Shown here piece after piece: positions 57,455 to 63,044 of a stretch of 64,000 bases of DNA. The first letter of the stretch is position 1; each line of letters opens with the position of its first letter. The position numbers were made by a program, and so were the translations under genes. The notes beneath the pieces are model-generated. The model was not told where the DNA came from. It worked only from the letters and a program-made list of their open reading frames with translations, and did no database searches. Location: contig OZ024862.1 of NCBI GenBank assembly GCA_964017155.1, positions 39,848,675 to 39,912,674 of the forward strand, given 5' to 3'. The stretch comes from Oasisia sp. SBJ-2009 (taxonomy: Eukaryota > Annelida > Polychaeta > Sabellida > Siboglinidae).

Positions 57455-58581
57455 ATATCCTACATCATTTCCATTCTCAACAGGGCTGGCTGCTTAATAA
57501 TTGTTTAAAACATAACGTAATTGTTCATAAATATAATTTTATGATATCTGACACATGATTTAATTTTTTCAGGAACAGAGAATTCTCTTCACAGTCATAT
57601 CTGAATTTCTTGTGAAACTGAAGCAGCAAATGACATCAGGTGGTGGCTTGTTTTACTTCAGTTAGTTTCGCATATTTGTATGATATGAGTATTCTTTGCA
57701 TATTTTAAAACATTTTATTGGTTAAAATTAGTTGATTGGTTAAAAGCATGCAGCAATGAGTTTTATTTGATAACTAATATAAAGCTATTTGAGGGATTTT
57801 CACAATTGAAACACAGCAAGTTTAATATATTTTACACTACAGTAGATTAACAGATATTTGTGGATAAGTAGTTATTAATTAAGAGCAAGACGGCTACCAA
57901 ATACATGATGCTACTGAAACCAATGGTTGTGAATGTAACCAATACTACCCTGGGAGGTATATGGCAGCGAAATGTAATTTTTTTATTTTGTGTTTCTTGT
58001 CTATATAACAGTGTTTAATTTATTTTAAATTTATTTATGATTTATATAATTTACATACAAAGGTTTACTAGTGTACATCTTAAAACCAAAATTTGTTTTG
58101 ATTTATATTAATTTATATATATATTATATATATATTTATATATATATATATATATATAATTTACATTTATATTTATTAATACATTTATGATTTATTATGT
58201 CTTGTACAGCGCATCGATCTGCCATGTGAGAATTAGCGCTATAAATAATTTATTATTATTATTATATTTTATAAATGAATAGTTTTTTAATACTGATGTC
58301 AATAAGATAACATGAGATAATTGTGTGTGATTCCTACCCCCTACATGTGACGTTAACCCTTAGGAAGTATTTCTAAACCTTTGATTTCTACCCCCTACAT
58401 GTGACGGTAACCGTTAGGAAGTATTTCTCAACCCTGTTGCATATTTGCAGTGTGTTGCAATTTCAGATGTGCTGTTTCAGATGTCAGAGACAAGGATGTG
58501 TTCGAGAGACATCTCCGCAAAATGTCACCTTCTGAGAGGCGACATCTGGTGGACATCCTCGGAACAAACGAGTCTTGTTGA
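29803..58581 (+). CDS. Large unrecognised gene, 30 coding exons, 1,367 codons (span of all exons)
   Basis: I joined 30 exons with GT-AG junctions; every phase matches its neighbour and the total is 4,104 nt, so the model is internally consistent. I do not recognise the family. Residues 1-130 include an acidic stretch ([12 protein letters not shown], about 58-69). The body is rich in amphipathic-looking helices with spaced Leu, suggestive of an alpha-solenoid (HEAT/ARM-like), which is inference. Other traits: a basic RRRRY segment near residue 655, an Ala-rich run near 750, and an acidic tail [12 protein letters not shown] near 1300, before a charged C-terminal helix. No signal peptide, membrane segment or enzyme motif was seen, so a cytosolic or nuclear scaffold is the best guess. 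Five junctions carry odd local duplications. Confidence 0.8.
30357..30463. repeat. (TA)n-(GTGC)n-(GCAT)n compound microsatellite
   Basis: TA, then GTGC, GCAT and ATAC tetranucleotide blocks in intron 2 of the large gene. Confidence 0.95.
30675..30769 (+). CDS. Large gene exon 3
   Basis: Acceptor CAATTCCAG, donor ATCG|GTACAC. Encodes [20 protein letters not shown] then [12 protein letters not shown]. Phase 2 in, 1 out. Confidence 0.85.
30980..31108. repeat. Inverted repeat across the exon 4 acceptor
   Basis: Left arm 30980-31033, right arm 31055-31108. Paired blocks: CTCTCCAAATCC/GGATTTGGAGAG, AATGT/ACATT, TCATGGAG/CTCCATGA and ATGTCTTCATGACACC/GGTGTCATGAAGACAT. The right arm is authentic intron end plus exon 4; the left arm is an inverted copy of it in the intron. 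Confidence 0.9.
31075..31286 (+). CDS. Large gene exon 4
   Basis: Acceptor GACATACAG, donor AAG|GTGAGA. Encodes [20 protein letters not shown], a helical [10 protein letters not shown] block and [19 protein letters not shown]. Phase 1 in, 0 out. Its acceptor and first 34 nt lie in the right arm of a 54-bp inverted repeat. Confidence 0.87.
31771..31899 (+). CDS. Large gene exon 5
   Basis: Acceptor TTTGTTCCAG, donor CAG|GTGGGT. Encodes [20 protein letters not shown] then [20 protein letters not shown]. Phase 0 both ends. Confidence 0.88.
32300..32351 (+). CDS. Large gene exon 6
   Basis: Acceptor CATTGATAG, donor ATGG|GTAAGT. Encodes [17 protein letters not shown]; 52 nt, phase 0 in, 1 out. 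The [10 protein letters not shown] pattern resembles the start of a HEAT helix. Confidence 0.83.
32862..32968 (+). CDS. Large gene exon 7
   Basis: Acceptor TCTTCTGCAG, donor AAG|GTTGGT. Encodes [20 protein letters not shown] then [16 protein letters not shown]. Phase 1 in, 0 out. Confidence 0.87.
33900..34049 (+). CDS. Large gene exon 8
   Basis: Acceptor TTATTTCAG, donor AAT|GTAAGT. Encodes [20 protein letters not shown] then [20 protein letters not shown], a HEAT-like ...[12 protein letters not shown] block. Phase 0 both ends. Confidence 0.88.
34383..34457. repeat. (GTGA)n microsatellite in intron 8
   Basis: GAGT/GTGA repeats 40 bp upstream of the exon 9 acceptor. Confidence 0.95.
34498..34578 (+). 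CDS. Large gene exon 9
   Basis: Acceptor TTATTGTAG, donor GAG|GTAAGC. Encodes [20 protein letters not shown] then NNDDSSE. Phase 0 both ends. Confidence 0.85.
35005..35094 (+). CDS. Large gene exon 10
   Basis: Acceptor GTCACAACAG, donor AAG|GTATGT. Encodes [20 protein letters not shown] then [10 protein letters not shown]. Phase 0 both ends. Confidence 0.87.
35673..35793 (+). CDS. Large gene exon 11
   Basis: Acceptor TTTGTCCGCAG, donor ATTG|GTAAGT. Encodes [20 protein letters not shown] then [20 protein letters not shown], again a HEAT-like HPASTVRQ turn. Phase 0 in, 1 out. Confidence 0.88.
35850..36240 (+). mobile_element. LINE 3'-end remnant
   Basis: The fragment ends an ORF with [20 protein letters not shown], the usual last residues of CR1-like ORF2, then an AT-rich UTR ending TGGCGCTATATTACAT and (TTA)n. 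Confidence 0.65.
36715..37320 (+). mobile_element. LINE C-terminal fragment
   Basis: 36756-37091 encodes [34 protein letters not shown] and [20 protein letters not shown], a non-LTR ORF2 C-terminus. A frameshift follows near 37020, and [15 protein letters not shown] continues in another frame. Lies in intron 11 of the large gene; its 3' end (CTAGGTGGCAATCTTGTTAA) has a relative near 28850. Confidence 0.83.
37401..37610 (+). CDS. Large gene exon 12
   Basis: Acceptor TTTTGTTGCAG, donor ATGG|GTGAGT. Encodes [20 protein letters not shown], then a polar stretch with [20 protein letters not shown]. Phase 1 both ends. Confidence 0.87.
38008..38341 (+). repeat. 78-bp minisatellite carrying the exon 13 acceptor
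   Basis: Decoy acceptor/exon starts at 38030, 38108, 38186 and 38264 precede the authentic one at 38342, exactly 78 bp apart. Each unit has TTTGTGGRACAG followed by about 47 nt matching exon 13, then a unit-specific linker. Confidence 0.95.
38342..38534 (+). CDS. Large gene exon 13
   Basis: Acceptor GTGGGACAG, donor CTAG|GTAGGT. Encodes [40 protein letters not shown] and a Ser/Thr-rich tail. Phase 1 in, 2 out. Only the last repeat copy leads into the long open frame; upstream copies hit TGA after about 21 codons. Confidence 0.87.
39198..39312 (+). CDS. Large gene exon 14
   Basis: Acceptor TCTATTTCAG, donor GAG|GTAAGC. Encodes [20 protein letters not shown] then [19 protein letters not shown]. 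Phase 2 in, 0 out; polar, probably a flexible linker. Confidence 0.83.
40758..40880 (+). CDS. Large gene exon 15
   Basis: Acceptor GCTTTCATAG, donor AGT|GTAAGC. 41 codons, phase 0 both ends: [20 protein letters not shown] then [20 protein letters not shown]. It has an RRRRYS motif that could be a basophilic kinase site. Support comes from splice sites and phase only; it could be an alternative exon. Confidence 0.65.
41033..41275. repeat. Imperfect tandem repeat, AGGACTTTGTCTTTTAAAGCAG
   Basis: About eight degenerate units of 23-33 bp (GGTTAGGACTTTGTCTTTTAAAGCA) in intron 15. Confidence 0.85.
41320..41590 (+). mobile_element. Diverged SINE
   Basis: Shares with 46852-47145 the blocks GGGCAAGTTTGTTCCCTCTACACTGCTCCAG, here cited as a landmark near 41398-41430, and TGGCTGAATGCTTTCCAGAGAAG. 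The tRNA-like head is badly decayed. Confidence 0.7.
42204..43365. mobile_element. 1.16-kb TIR element with subterminal GGCTAAA repeats
   Basis: Perfect 14-bp inverted ends CTAGGCTAGCGCTG (42204-42217) and CAGCGCTAGCCTAG (43352-43365), flanked by ACTTT direct repeats (42199-42203, 43366-43370). Near both ends are repeated TTGGCGAAA or TTGGCTAAA motifs in both orientations, like transposase-binding subterminal repeats. No coding sequence seen, so non-autonomous; superfamily not assigned. Confidence 0.78.
43682..43830. repeat. (TA)n microsatellite
   Basis: TA tract with regular TT/AA breaks; gives Tyr/Ile-rich spurious frames. Confidence 0.95.
44160..44273 (+). CDS. Large gene exon 16
   Basis: Acceptor GCGACACAG, donor ACC|GTAAGC. 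Encodes [20 protein letters not shown] then [18 protein letters not shown]; phase 0 both ends. Basic patch and Ser/Thr-rich end suggest a disordered linker. Confidence 0.8.
44550..44945 (+). mobile_element. LINE/SINE 3'-end repeat with (ATT)n tail, copy A
   Basis: Ends CAGCGCATCGATCCGCCATG..GGAATTAGCGTTATATAAA then (ATT)n. The same family is at 57995-58262 (+) and near 28640-28700 (-). Confidence 0.75.
46411..46505. repeat. 15-bp tandem repeat (ATTGATTGAATAATTG-like)
   Basis: About six units of GATTGAATAATTGATTGAATAAT just upstream of the exon 17 acceptor (46531). Confidence 0.9.
46532..46641 (+). CDS. Large gene exon 17
   Basis: Acceptor CATGTACAG, donor ATAG|GTAGGT. Encodes [20 protein letters not shown] then an Ala-rich run and IRLGNN. 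Phase 0 in, 2 out. Confidence 0.82.
46852..47145 (+). mobile_element. tRNA-derived SINE with conserved central domain
   Basis: Head ATGGCTCAGGGGTAGAGCTT matches a tRNA A box; GAACCTGGGTTGGGC is a decayed B box. The body has GCTCCAGTTCACTCAGCTCT and ATAAATGAGTACCTGGC, and the tail GTAAAGTGCTTTGAACGGTC...CTGCGCTATATAAGAAC. Similar tail also near 46190 and a diverged copy at 41320. Located in intron 17. Confidence 0.85.
47691..47859 (+). CDS. Large gene exon 18
   Basis: Acceptor CTCATCGTAG, donor AAG|GTGAGC. Encodes [40 protein letters not shown] and [17 protein letters not shown]. Phase 2 in, 0 out. Confidence 0.87.
48033..48145 (-). mobile_element. SINE body fragment
   Basis: Minus-strand copy of the 11583-11787 SINE body (CTATCTGGTGTCTATGCCAG). 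A 35-bp part (CACTACAAGTTACACATTTG...) is duplicated in tandem at its left end. Confidence 0.75.
48262..48338 (+). CDS. Large gene exon 19
   Basis: Acceptor GGGTTTCAAG, donor ACAAG|GTATGT. Encodes [20 protein letters not shown] then QSSDT; 77 nt, phase 0 in, 2 out; Ser/Pro-rich, with SP sites. Confidence 0.78.
48540..48600. repeat. Short hairpin in intron 19
   Basis: GGGATGTCCATCA pairs with TGTGGACATCCC around a 10-nt loop (one bulge). Too short for a typical microRNA precursor. Confidence 0.6.
48748..49014. mobile_element. MITE-like repeat, copy 2 with 12-bp flanking repeats
   Basis: Starts CAGGGCTTCATTG, ends CTGCATAAAGC. TATGATGAGAAC is present on both sides (48736-48747, 49015-49026). 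Same family as 6668-6956. Confidence 0.82.
49254..49392 (+). CDS. Large gene exon 20
   Basis: Acceptor GACCGTTGCAG, donor CAG|GTGAGA. Encodes [40 protein letters not shown] and LRRMGTQ. Phase 2 in, 0 out. Confidence 0.88.
49877..50062 (+). CDS. Large gene exon 21
   Basis: Acceptor GTTGTTGCAG, donor CAG|GTAGGA. Encodes [40 protein letters not shown] and [20 protein letters not shown]. 62 codons, phase 0 both ends; strongly helical. Confidence 0.9.
50083..50572. mobile_element. 490-bp TTAA MITE in intron 21
   Basis: TTAA at both ends (50083-50086, 50569-50572). Inverted ends AAAGCGACATGGTCCGTTCG and beyond (about 80 bp with gaps) pair with the complement of GCCACGAACGGACCATGTCG at the right. 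No coding region. Same target as the THAP elements but different ends. Confidence 0.88.
51467..51652 (+). CDS. Large gene exon 22
   Basis: Acceptor TTTATCCAG, donor CAG|GTGGGT. Encodes [40 protein letters not shown] and [20 protein letters not shown]. 62 codons, phase 0 both ends. Confidence 0.9.
52076..52523 (+). repeat. 56-bp minisatellite carrying the exon 23 acceptor
   Basis: Seven decoy junctions TGTTTCAG|ACTGGACTGACC have exon-like starts at 52142, 52193, 52249, 52305, 52356, 52412 and 52468; the authentic start is 52524. Each unit is the acceptor octamer plus about 48 nt homologous to the exon start. Confidence 0.95.
52524..52666 (+). CDS. Large gene exon 23
   Basis: Acceptor GTTGTTTCAG, donor CTCAG|GTGCGA. 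Encodes [40 protein letters not shown] and VPFDGFL. Phase 0 in, 2 out. Upstream repeat copies give a stop (CTG GAC TGA) when read through. Confidence 0.87.
53083..53128 (+). CDS. Large gene exon 24
   Basis: Acceptor TTCCACGTAG, donor CAG|GTAATT. Small 46-nt exon encoding [16 protein letters not shown] (first residue depends on the junction, AG|C = Ser). Phase 2 in, 0 out. Confidence 0.75.
53660..53814 (+). CDS. Large gene exon 25
   Basis: Acceptor TTTCAAACAG, donor CACAG|GTATTG. Encodes [40 protein letters not shown] and [11 protein letters not shown]. Phase 0 in, 2 out. Confidence 0.88.
53846..54505 (+). repeat. 35-bp minisatellite in intron 25 resembling the exon 26 acceptor
   Basis: About 19 highly uniform units ACTATTGAGCCAGTGTCCTG TTGTAGYGTGAGCCG. 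The core TCCTGTTGTAG|TGTG is identical to the authentic exon 26 acceptor 400 bp downstream (GGTCCTGTTGTAG|TGTGGC). Units fall in a TGTG-type group at the ends and a CGTG-type group in the middle. Confidence 0.95.
54929..55040 (+). CDS. Large gene exon 26
   Basis: Acceptor TCCTGTTGTAG, donor GGG|GTGAGT. Encodes [20 protein letters not shown] then [18 protein letters not shown]. Phase 2 in, 0 out. Confidence 0.87.
55155..55274 (+). CDS. Large gene exon 27
   Basis: Acceptor TTGTTCTAG, donor CTCAG|GTGAGT. Encodes [20 protein letters not shown] then [20 protein letters not shown]. Phase 0 both ends. Its 3' end and donor are repeated many times downstream. Confidence 0.88.
55275..55690 (+). repeat. 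Minisatellite carrying the exon 27 donor
   Basis: Units of about 30-40 bp contain AGACTCGCTCAGGTGAGTGG; exact copies at 55301, 55335, 55483 and 55546, a one-mismatch copy at 55422, plus shorter TCACTCAGGTGGGTGG variants. The authentic exon end has the same motif (55263-55282). Confidence 0.93.
55791..55929 (+). CDS. Large gene exon 28
   Basis: Acceptor TTTTGCCTCAG, donor CTCG|GTGCGT. Encodes [20 protein letters not shown] then an acidic [17 protein letters not shown]. Phase 0 in, 1 out. Reading through the donor gives a short alternative end (stop at 55965-55967). Confidence 0.85.
56022..56236. repeat. (TA)n microsatellite
   Basis: Long TA tract with a few interruptions, in intron 28. Confidence 0.95.
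56247..56515. mobile_element. MITE-like repeat, copy 3
   Basis: Starts CAGGGCTTTATGCAGGAT; shares GTTAACTGTTAAGCCAGTTT and the ACACCATTTGCACTC block with copies at 6668 and 48748. The right end is lost in AT-rich DNA. Confidence 0.75.
56633..56802 (+). CDS. Large gene exon 29
   Basis: Acceptor CTCTGCTGTAG, donor GAG|GTGAGA. Encodes [20 protein letters not shown], a Ser/Thr-rich middle and the acidic [18 protein letters not shown] end. Phase 1 in, 0 out. The WDSW motif in acidic context looks like a short binding motif. Confidence 0.85.
57231..57449. repeat. (TA)n microsatellite with embedded duplicate
   Basis: Two TA tracts, each followed by the same CCTACATCATTTCCATTCTCAACA sequence (57346 and 57449), indicating a duplication through the tract. 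Confidence 0.92.
57573..57639 (+). CDS. Large gene exon 30
   Basis: Acceptor ATTTTTTCAG, donor TCAG|GTGGTG. Encodes [20 protein letters not shown] then TS; an amphipathic helix. Phase 0 in, 1 out. Confidence 0.8.
57995..58262 (+). mobile_element. LINE/SINE 3'-end repeat with (ATT)n tail, copy B
   Basis: Same family as 44550-44945: shared AAAGGTTTACT...CATCTTAAAACCAAA and CAGCGCATCGATCTGCCATG blocks and an (ATT)n tail. Confidence 0.75.
58481..58581 (+). CDS. Large gene exon 31 (last)
   Basis: Acceptor GTGCTGTTTCAG. Phase 1 gives [20 protein letters not shown] then [13 protein letters not shown] and TGA at 58579-58581. Two other AGs upstream (58450, 58466) are also usable; the 58480 site was preferred because it yields a charged amphipathic helix without a Cys-rich tract. 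The other in-frame choice (58450) would add ten residues. Confidence 0.75.
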
Positions 58582-59020
58582 AGCGTGTAGCTGAGTGAGA
58601 TATTGTGGCATCCTGCTGCACAAATCATCCGTCCAAAAGGCACAAAAAGCTAGACTATAAAACTCGCACTGTAAATCACTCTGTTACACTGACATCTGGT
58701 TAATCCACACACGTCTGAATTAATTTTAAAAAAAAATTATTCTGGATAAATGCACCATGCACATAATGACATCTTGGCATTTGTTTCCTGTGAAATAATA
58801 TTTGAATGCAGTTTCAGAATGATCTTGATCTGGATTAATGAGATACCATCTTATTACTAATGATCTAGATCATCCATAGCTGGGCTGAATCTCAGATAGT
58901 GACAGTAGAACATGTTTAACTGGAACCTTGATATGCTATATCCCTTTTTGGTATATATGTGTGCATAATCTCACTAAGCAGCAGTGCTGTTATTATGATA
59001 TAGACGATACATTAAATTGG
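58582..59020 (+). other. 3' flank / probable 3' UTR of the large gene
   Basis: No gene. No clear AATAAA within 500 bp of the stop; the first seen on the + strand is at 59395-59400, so the transcript end is unresolved. Confidence 0.4.
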
Positions 59021-59023
59021 TAA

Positions 59024-59340
59024 TTACTTGCAACATTGATGTTGTGGTGGCAGTCGTTTGATGATGTTGGGATTTCTGGCAAAGTTCTGGATCATTCCCA
59101 TGGGACTGTTGGGGTCATGTGATCCCAGAAATAAGTCTTGCTTCCGTCCATTAAACTGTTGAATGCTGATCCTGAGTTGGAGGTGCCATGGTGAACTGGC
59201 ATATTCCATGATGGGTCTAACTAGTGTCTTGTAGCACTGTGTCTGGCTGGGTCTTTGATGGGCAGCTATAGAGGTTCCTCTTTCGGAAGACAAGGCTGTA
59301 ATTTGCTTTCTTAGTAATGGCATTGATAGGAATACTCCAG
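59024..59340 (-). mobile_element. LINE C-terminal fragment
   Basis: On the minus strand one frame gives NLTWSIPINAITKKANYSLV and another QCYKTLVRPIMEYASSPWHL, the conserved ORF2 C-terminal motifs, split by frameshifts. Old, inactive. Confidence 0.8.
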
Positions 59341-59416
59341 GTCAGGTTTCTATCCTGTATTACAATATACAGATGCAACTTGGAGTCTCAGAAAAATAAA
59401 ACAGAAGAAATAATTG

Positions 59417-59532
59417 GTAATGTACAAAGGAAATAAAGCGGCATTTTCTATAGAGTTACAAAAATGTAAAACATTTGTTTTACATTTTCATAACTCCATA
59501 AAAGTTGTATAATTATTATTTCCTTTGTACAT
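59417..59532. repeat. 115-nt hairpin-forming inverted repeat
   Basis: AATGTACAAAGGAAATAA pairs with TATTTCCTTTGTACATT and TTACAAAAATGTAAAACA with TTTTACATTTTCATAA around a 4-nt loop; small fold-back element likely. Confidence 0.75.
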
Positions 59533-60454
59533 TTCACAAATTCGCACCACATATTTACAGAGATTTGTGTACTATGTTGCCAAGCGATAGCACTTCAGTG
59601 GGAAGCCATTTTGATTTACAAATTTACACAGAATTGAAGCATTCCAGTTGTTGATGAAATCACATTCCTGAAGGTTGTTAAAGCATTTATTAATAGATAA
59701 GTTACCTCAATACTTATCCCATTTGACAAAACTGCCATTGTCATTGGTCGAGGTCAATGCATTATGTACCAGGTGTATTGATAGAAATATGAAGCATTCC
59801 TGTTTGCAAAGTCACATTCCTGAACGTTAACGTAGTTTGTTGCGGCTTTATTACATTTTAGTCTCTGTTCTTGTGTCAGTGATATGCAGGGTCTCAGCAG
59901 CTGATGTTGCCGGTGGTAGATGTTTGAAAACAGTCTGGATGTGCATGTTAGGAAGTTGAAAGTTATTTTCTGTGGAGTCTTTGTCTGATGACAACTTGTG
60001 GATGGAATAAACATCAGTGTTTTATGTAATGCATATTTTATATTTATTGCAATTTCCTCATGTGTAAGTCACATGTTGGTTGTGTGCCATTTATTAAATG
60101 TGAACTATGTAGGTTGTGGATAGCCATAACAATGCGTAAATGATAAAACCTGATGCCGTGCTTAAAAAGCATTTAACGTTAGTGATCCATTATCTCTGAG
60201 AGATGTTTGGCATTTTATAATTTGCTATAAAGTTAAAATGCACATCTGGTGATGTCCATGGCATCTGGTTATCTAGAAAGGAGAAATAACTAACTGTGTT
60301 ACTGTTTTCAGCAAACATTCCTTTGCCTTATCTTGATGTGCATATGTTCAGTGACATGTATTCAGAAGACTGATGCAACTGATTTGCAGCAGATCTGTTA
60401 CATAACGTGTGTGTGATGTAAGAACCTGTATTTATTGAGTGAATCTTCTGGAAA

Positions 60455-60508
<54 letters not shown>

Positions 60509-61599
60509 GTGTATATATGTTGGCCCATACATAGCCAGGATTAATGAATATGGGACATGATCTACATTTATATCTGATACACAAGCGAGTTTTCTCTGTA
60601 TTCATGGTGCCTCTATAATCCATAAACAATATTTCTTAACTATGCTTTGAATCTTCAGTACAGAACAGTTTGTAAAGAAGACTCACAGATACGGATATGT
60701 CTCGTGTCATTCTATAAACTTGATTTGAATCATCCAAAGTTACCACACATTTATATACTGGGACACCCATATAGCCAATGTGGGTAGAAATCATACGCAG
60801 AATATTTGCCAATTAATAAATTATATTTAAATGTGTGTGCGCTAGTCGAGTTACAGGAGAGTCCACTTTGTTGGAGAAGTGATCAGACATGAACACTTGT
60901 GTACACACTGAATTGTGCTATAATAAACATTTTGGGTATGCCAGGGGTAAGTTAATATGTATAATGTGTTTGGTAATTCATTGTCGAGTTAAATGCCATA
61001 AATTATTATCCACATTTACGTTAGATGATTTGGGTTTGAGTGACAGTTAATTGTAAACATTCTATTGAAAGTATTTAATATGTGTTAATTTGTTAATAGC
61101 CTTGGGACACTGTGGCTGCCTGTGTTTATAGTGGAAAGATGGAGGGTTGGTGAGTGATGATGGATACTGTATGCCTTCAGTTTGGCAGTGGTATACAGCT
61201 ATATAGGTACAACAGATGGAATTAATTTGGCAACTTGGACAACATGGTAAAATATTGTTTCTATAGCATGCATTGCCAAATTATACATGCTATTGCAATG
61301 TGTCTGGAAAAACACTGTTACAAGGTTACTTTTATTATAACTTCTAGCTATGTTGTAGTGTGTTGTCACAATTATGTGATCTTATTGGTTATGTAAATAA
61401 ATATGGTTGCGTGATACTCACTTTTTATTACTTAATGTTGTCACATAGGATTTAATATAATTGCAAAACTAGAACCCATATAATAAATGTAAACAGGTGT
61501 ACCGTACACCAGTTGGAGCTCAATCATGTGAAACTTTGCATGTGATTCTTAGGAGTGTGATCATGGGTAACATGCATACAAAAAGAAACAGATAGATAT
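59533..61599. other. Intergenic, no gene seen
   Basis: AT-rich. Holds (TA)n at 60459-60503 and several AATAAA matches. No exon or element could be supported. Confidence 0.45.
60459..60503. repeat. (TA)n microsatellite
   Basis: Pure TA tract. Confidence 0.95.
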
Positions 61600-61720
61600 T
61601 GGGCTTGTATCTGGTGTCTATGCCAGTGGAAATAAAAGATCCCACACAGGGGGTAAATGTGTAACCTGTAGTGGACTCACTAATTCTAGAGAAGGACAAC
61701 TCCTGCGTTAGCTCAAGCTT
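61600..61720 (+). mobile_element. SINE body fragment
   Basis: TATCTGGTGTCTATGCCAGT and AAAAGATCCCACACAGG match the body of the 11583-11787 SINE in plus orientation; the tRNA-like head is absent. Confidence 0.75.
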
Positions 61721-61789
61721 GGGCTGTTTGGAGGAAACCACATGAGACAGGGTCTTAATTACTCTTAGTCAAACATATCAAACAACCTC

Positions 61790-62580
61790 CTCTAGAACCC
61801 ATGCATCAACAAGATAGTCAATAAAGCAAACAGCAAGCTTGGATTCATTAAAAGAAACTTAAGTATATTCACCAGCCCATCAAGAGCTATGCCTATTGGA
61901 GATTGTCTGGTCCGTCCACACCTCGAATACTGCTGCCCGGTGTGGGACCCATATACTATTTGAAACATCAACATCTGGATATCCACCTTGGCCTCTGCCC
62001 TCTCCTGGCCAACCCTAGAACAGATCGAGGAAGGCTGAGGCCAGACTTTCCACCATGTACAAAATAACAAGCAATCTCTTAGACATCAGTACCTCAAGCC
62101 TGGACAAAGCCAAACAAGATCCAACCACCCACACAAATACAGACAAATATCCACCTCCCACAATTAACTACTACATATACGGCTTCTTTTCCCGAACAAC
62201 AGCTCAGTGGAACAGACTTCTATCTATTGATCTAATGCATTTACCCCCAACAATCTCGACGCCTTCAATGGTACATTGCAGGACATTAACCTGACAACTG
62301 CACCCTTCAGGCACCTCCAATATACAACACATACCACCACGTACCCCGTTCCCCTCCACACCCCGTCCCTACCACATCCCCATCCTCCCCATCACTGACC
62401 TATACTTTTCCCCATCCACCCCACCCTAATCCCATATTCCCAAGCACAAACACTCTTATTCTACTTCCAGATAACATGAAGCCAGCCATCCTGAAACAAA
62501 CCATCCATACTAGTGCGTGATGCCCCAGTAGGGGTTTTGCACTATAACAAATCAGAATCTTCTTTCAATCTTTGTCGATC
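61790..62580 (+). mobile_element. LINE C-terminal fragment and 3' UTR
   Basis: One frame gives INKIVNKANSKLGFIKRNLS, then CLVRPHLEYCCPVWDPYT; after a break, 62055-62294 gives MYKITSNLLDIS and YIYGFFSRTTAQWNRLLSID. A C/A-rich 3' UTR follows, ending TTTGCACTATAAC...CTTTCAATCTT. Inactive Jockey/CR1-like relic. Confidence 0.82.
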
Positions 62581-62861
62581 TAGGACTATACAGTCTATAG
62601 TATATATATATATATATACTATATAGCCATTAAGGCATTATAGCTAGGCTCTAGCGAATGAGATGAAGACAAGATGCGGAATCGATGTGTCAGCCAGCGT
62701 TTCAGATTCAGTAAATGATCGTGGCGAGAGCACAAATTGTGCATCCTCACAATAACATTTTAAACAATTTTCACACAAATATGCCCTAACCAAGAGCGAT
62801 GACTGTCTTTGTTTAGAACGATTTGTTTACGTCCATTTGTTTATGTTGGTTGCACTCTGAC

Positions 62862-62882
62862 CCGGAAGATTTGGCGCATGCG
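62862..62882. promoter_or_regulatory. Promoter-like ETS + NRF1 motif pair
   Basis: CCGGAAG (62862-62868, ETS-like) and GCGCATGCG (62874-62882, NRF1-like) lie six bases apart in a CpG-bearing stretch. Possible noncoding first-exon donors follow on the + strand: GCGACAG|GTATGT at 63042/63043 and CGAAAAG|GTATGT near 63384. A gene extending right of the window is possible. Confidence 0.45.
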
Positions 62883-63044
62883 TAGTCGAAACTCCGAACT
62901 GACTTGCTGGTGAACTTCGCAAGAAGTAGCAGTGACTACGTAATTTTTCAAAATAGCTGTTATAATTAAGCGCATACATTCGCACATTGACAGTGACGTT
63001 GGTAGCCAAATACCGGTATCAGGAAAGAAGACACCTTGCGACAG

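Noticed and set aside
58451..58581. Earlier acceptors for the last exon (after AG at 58450 or 58466)
   Set aside because: Both stay open, but the 58480 acceptor gives the most plausible charged C-terminal helix; choice remains uncertain.
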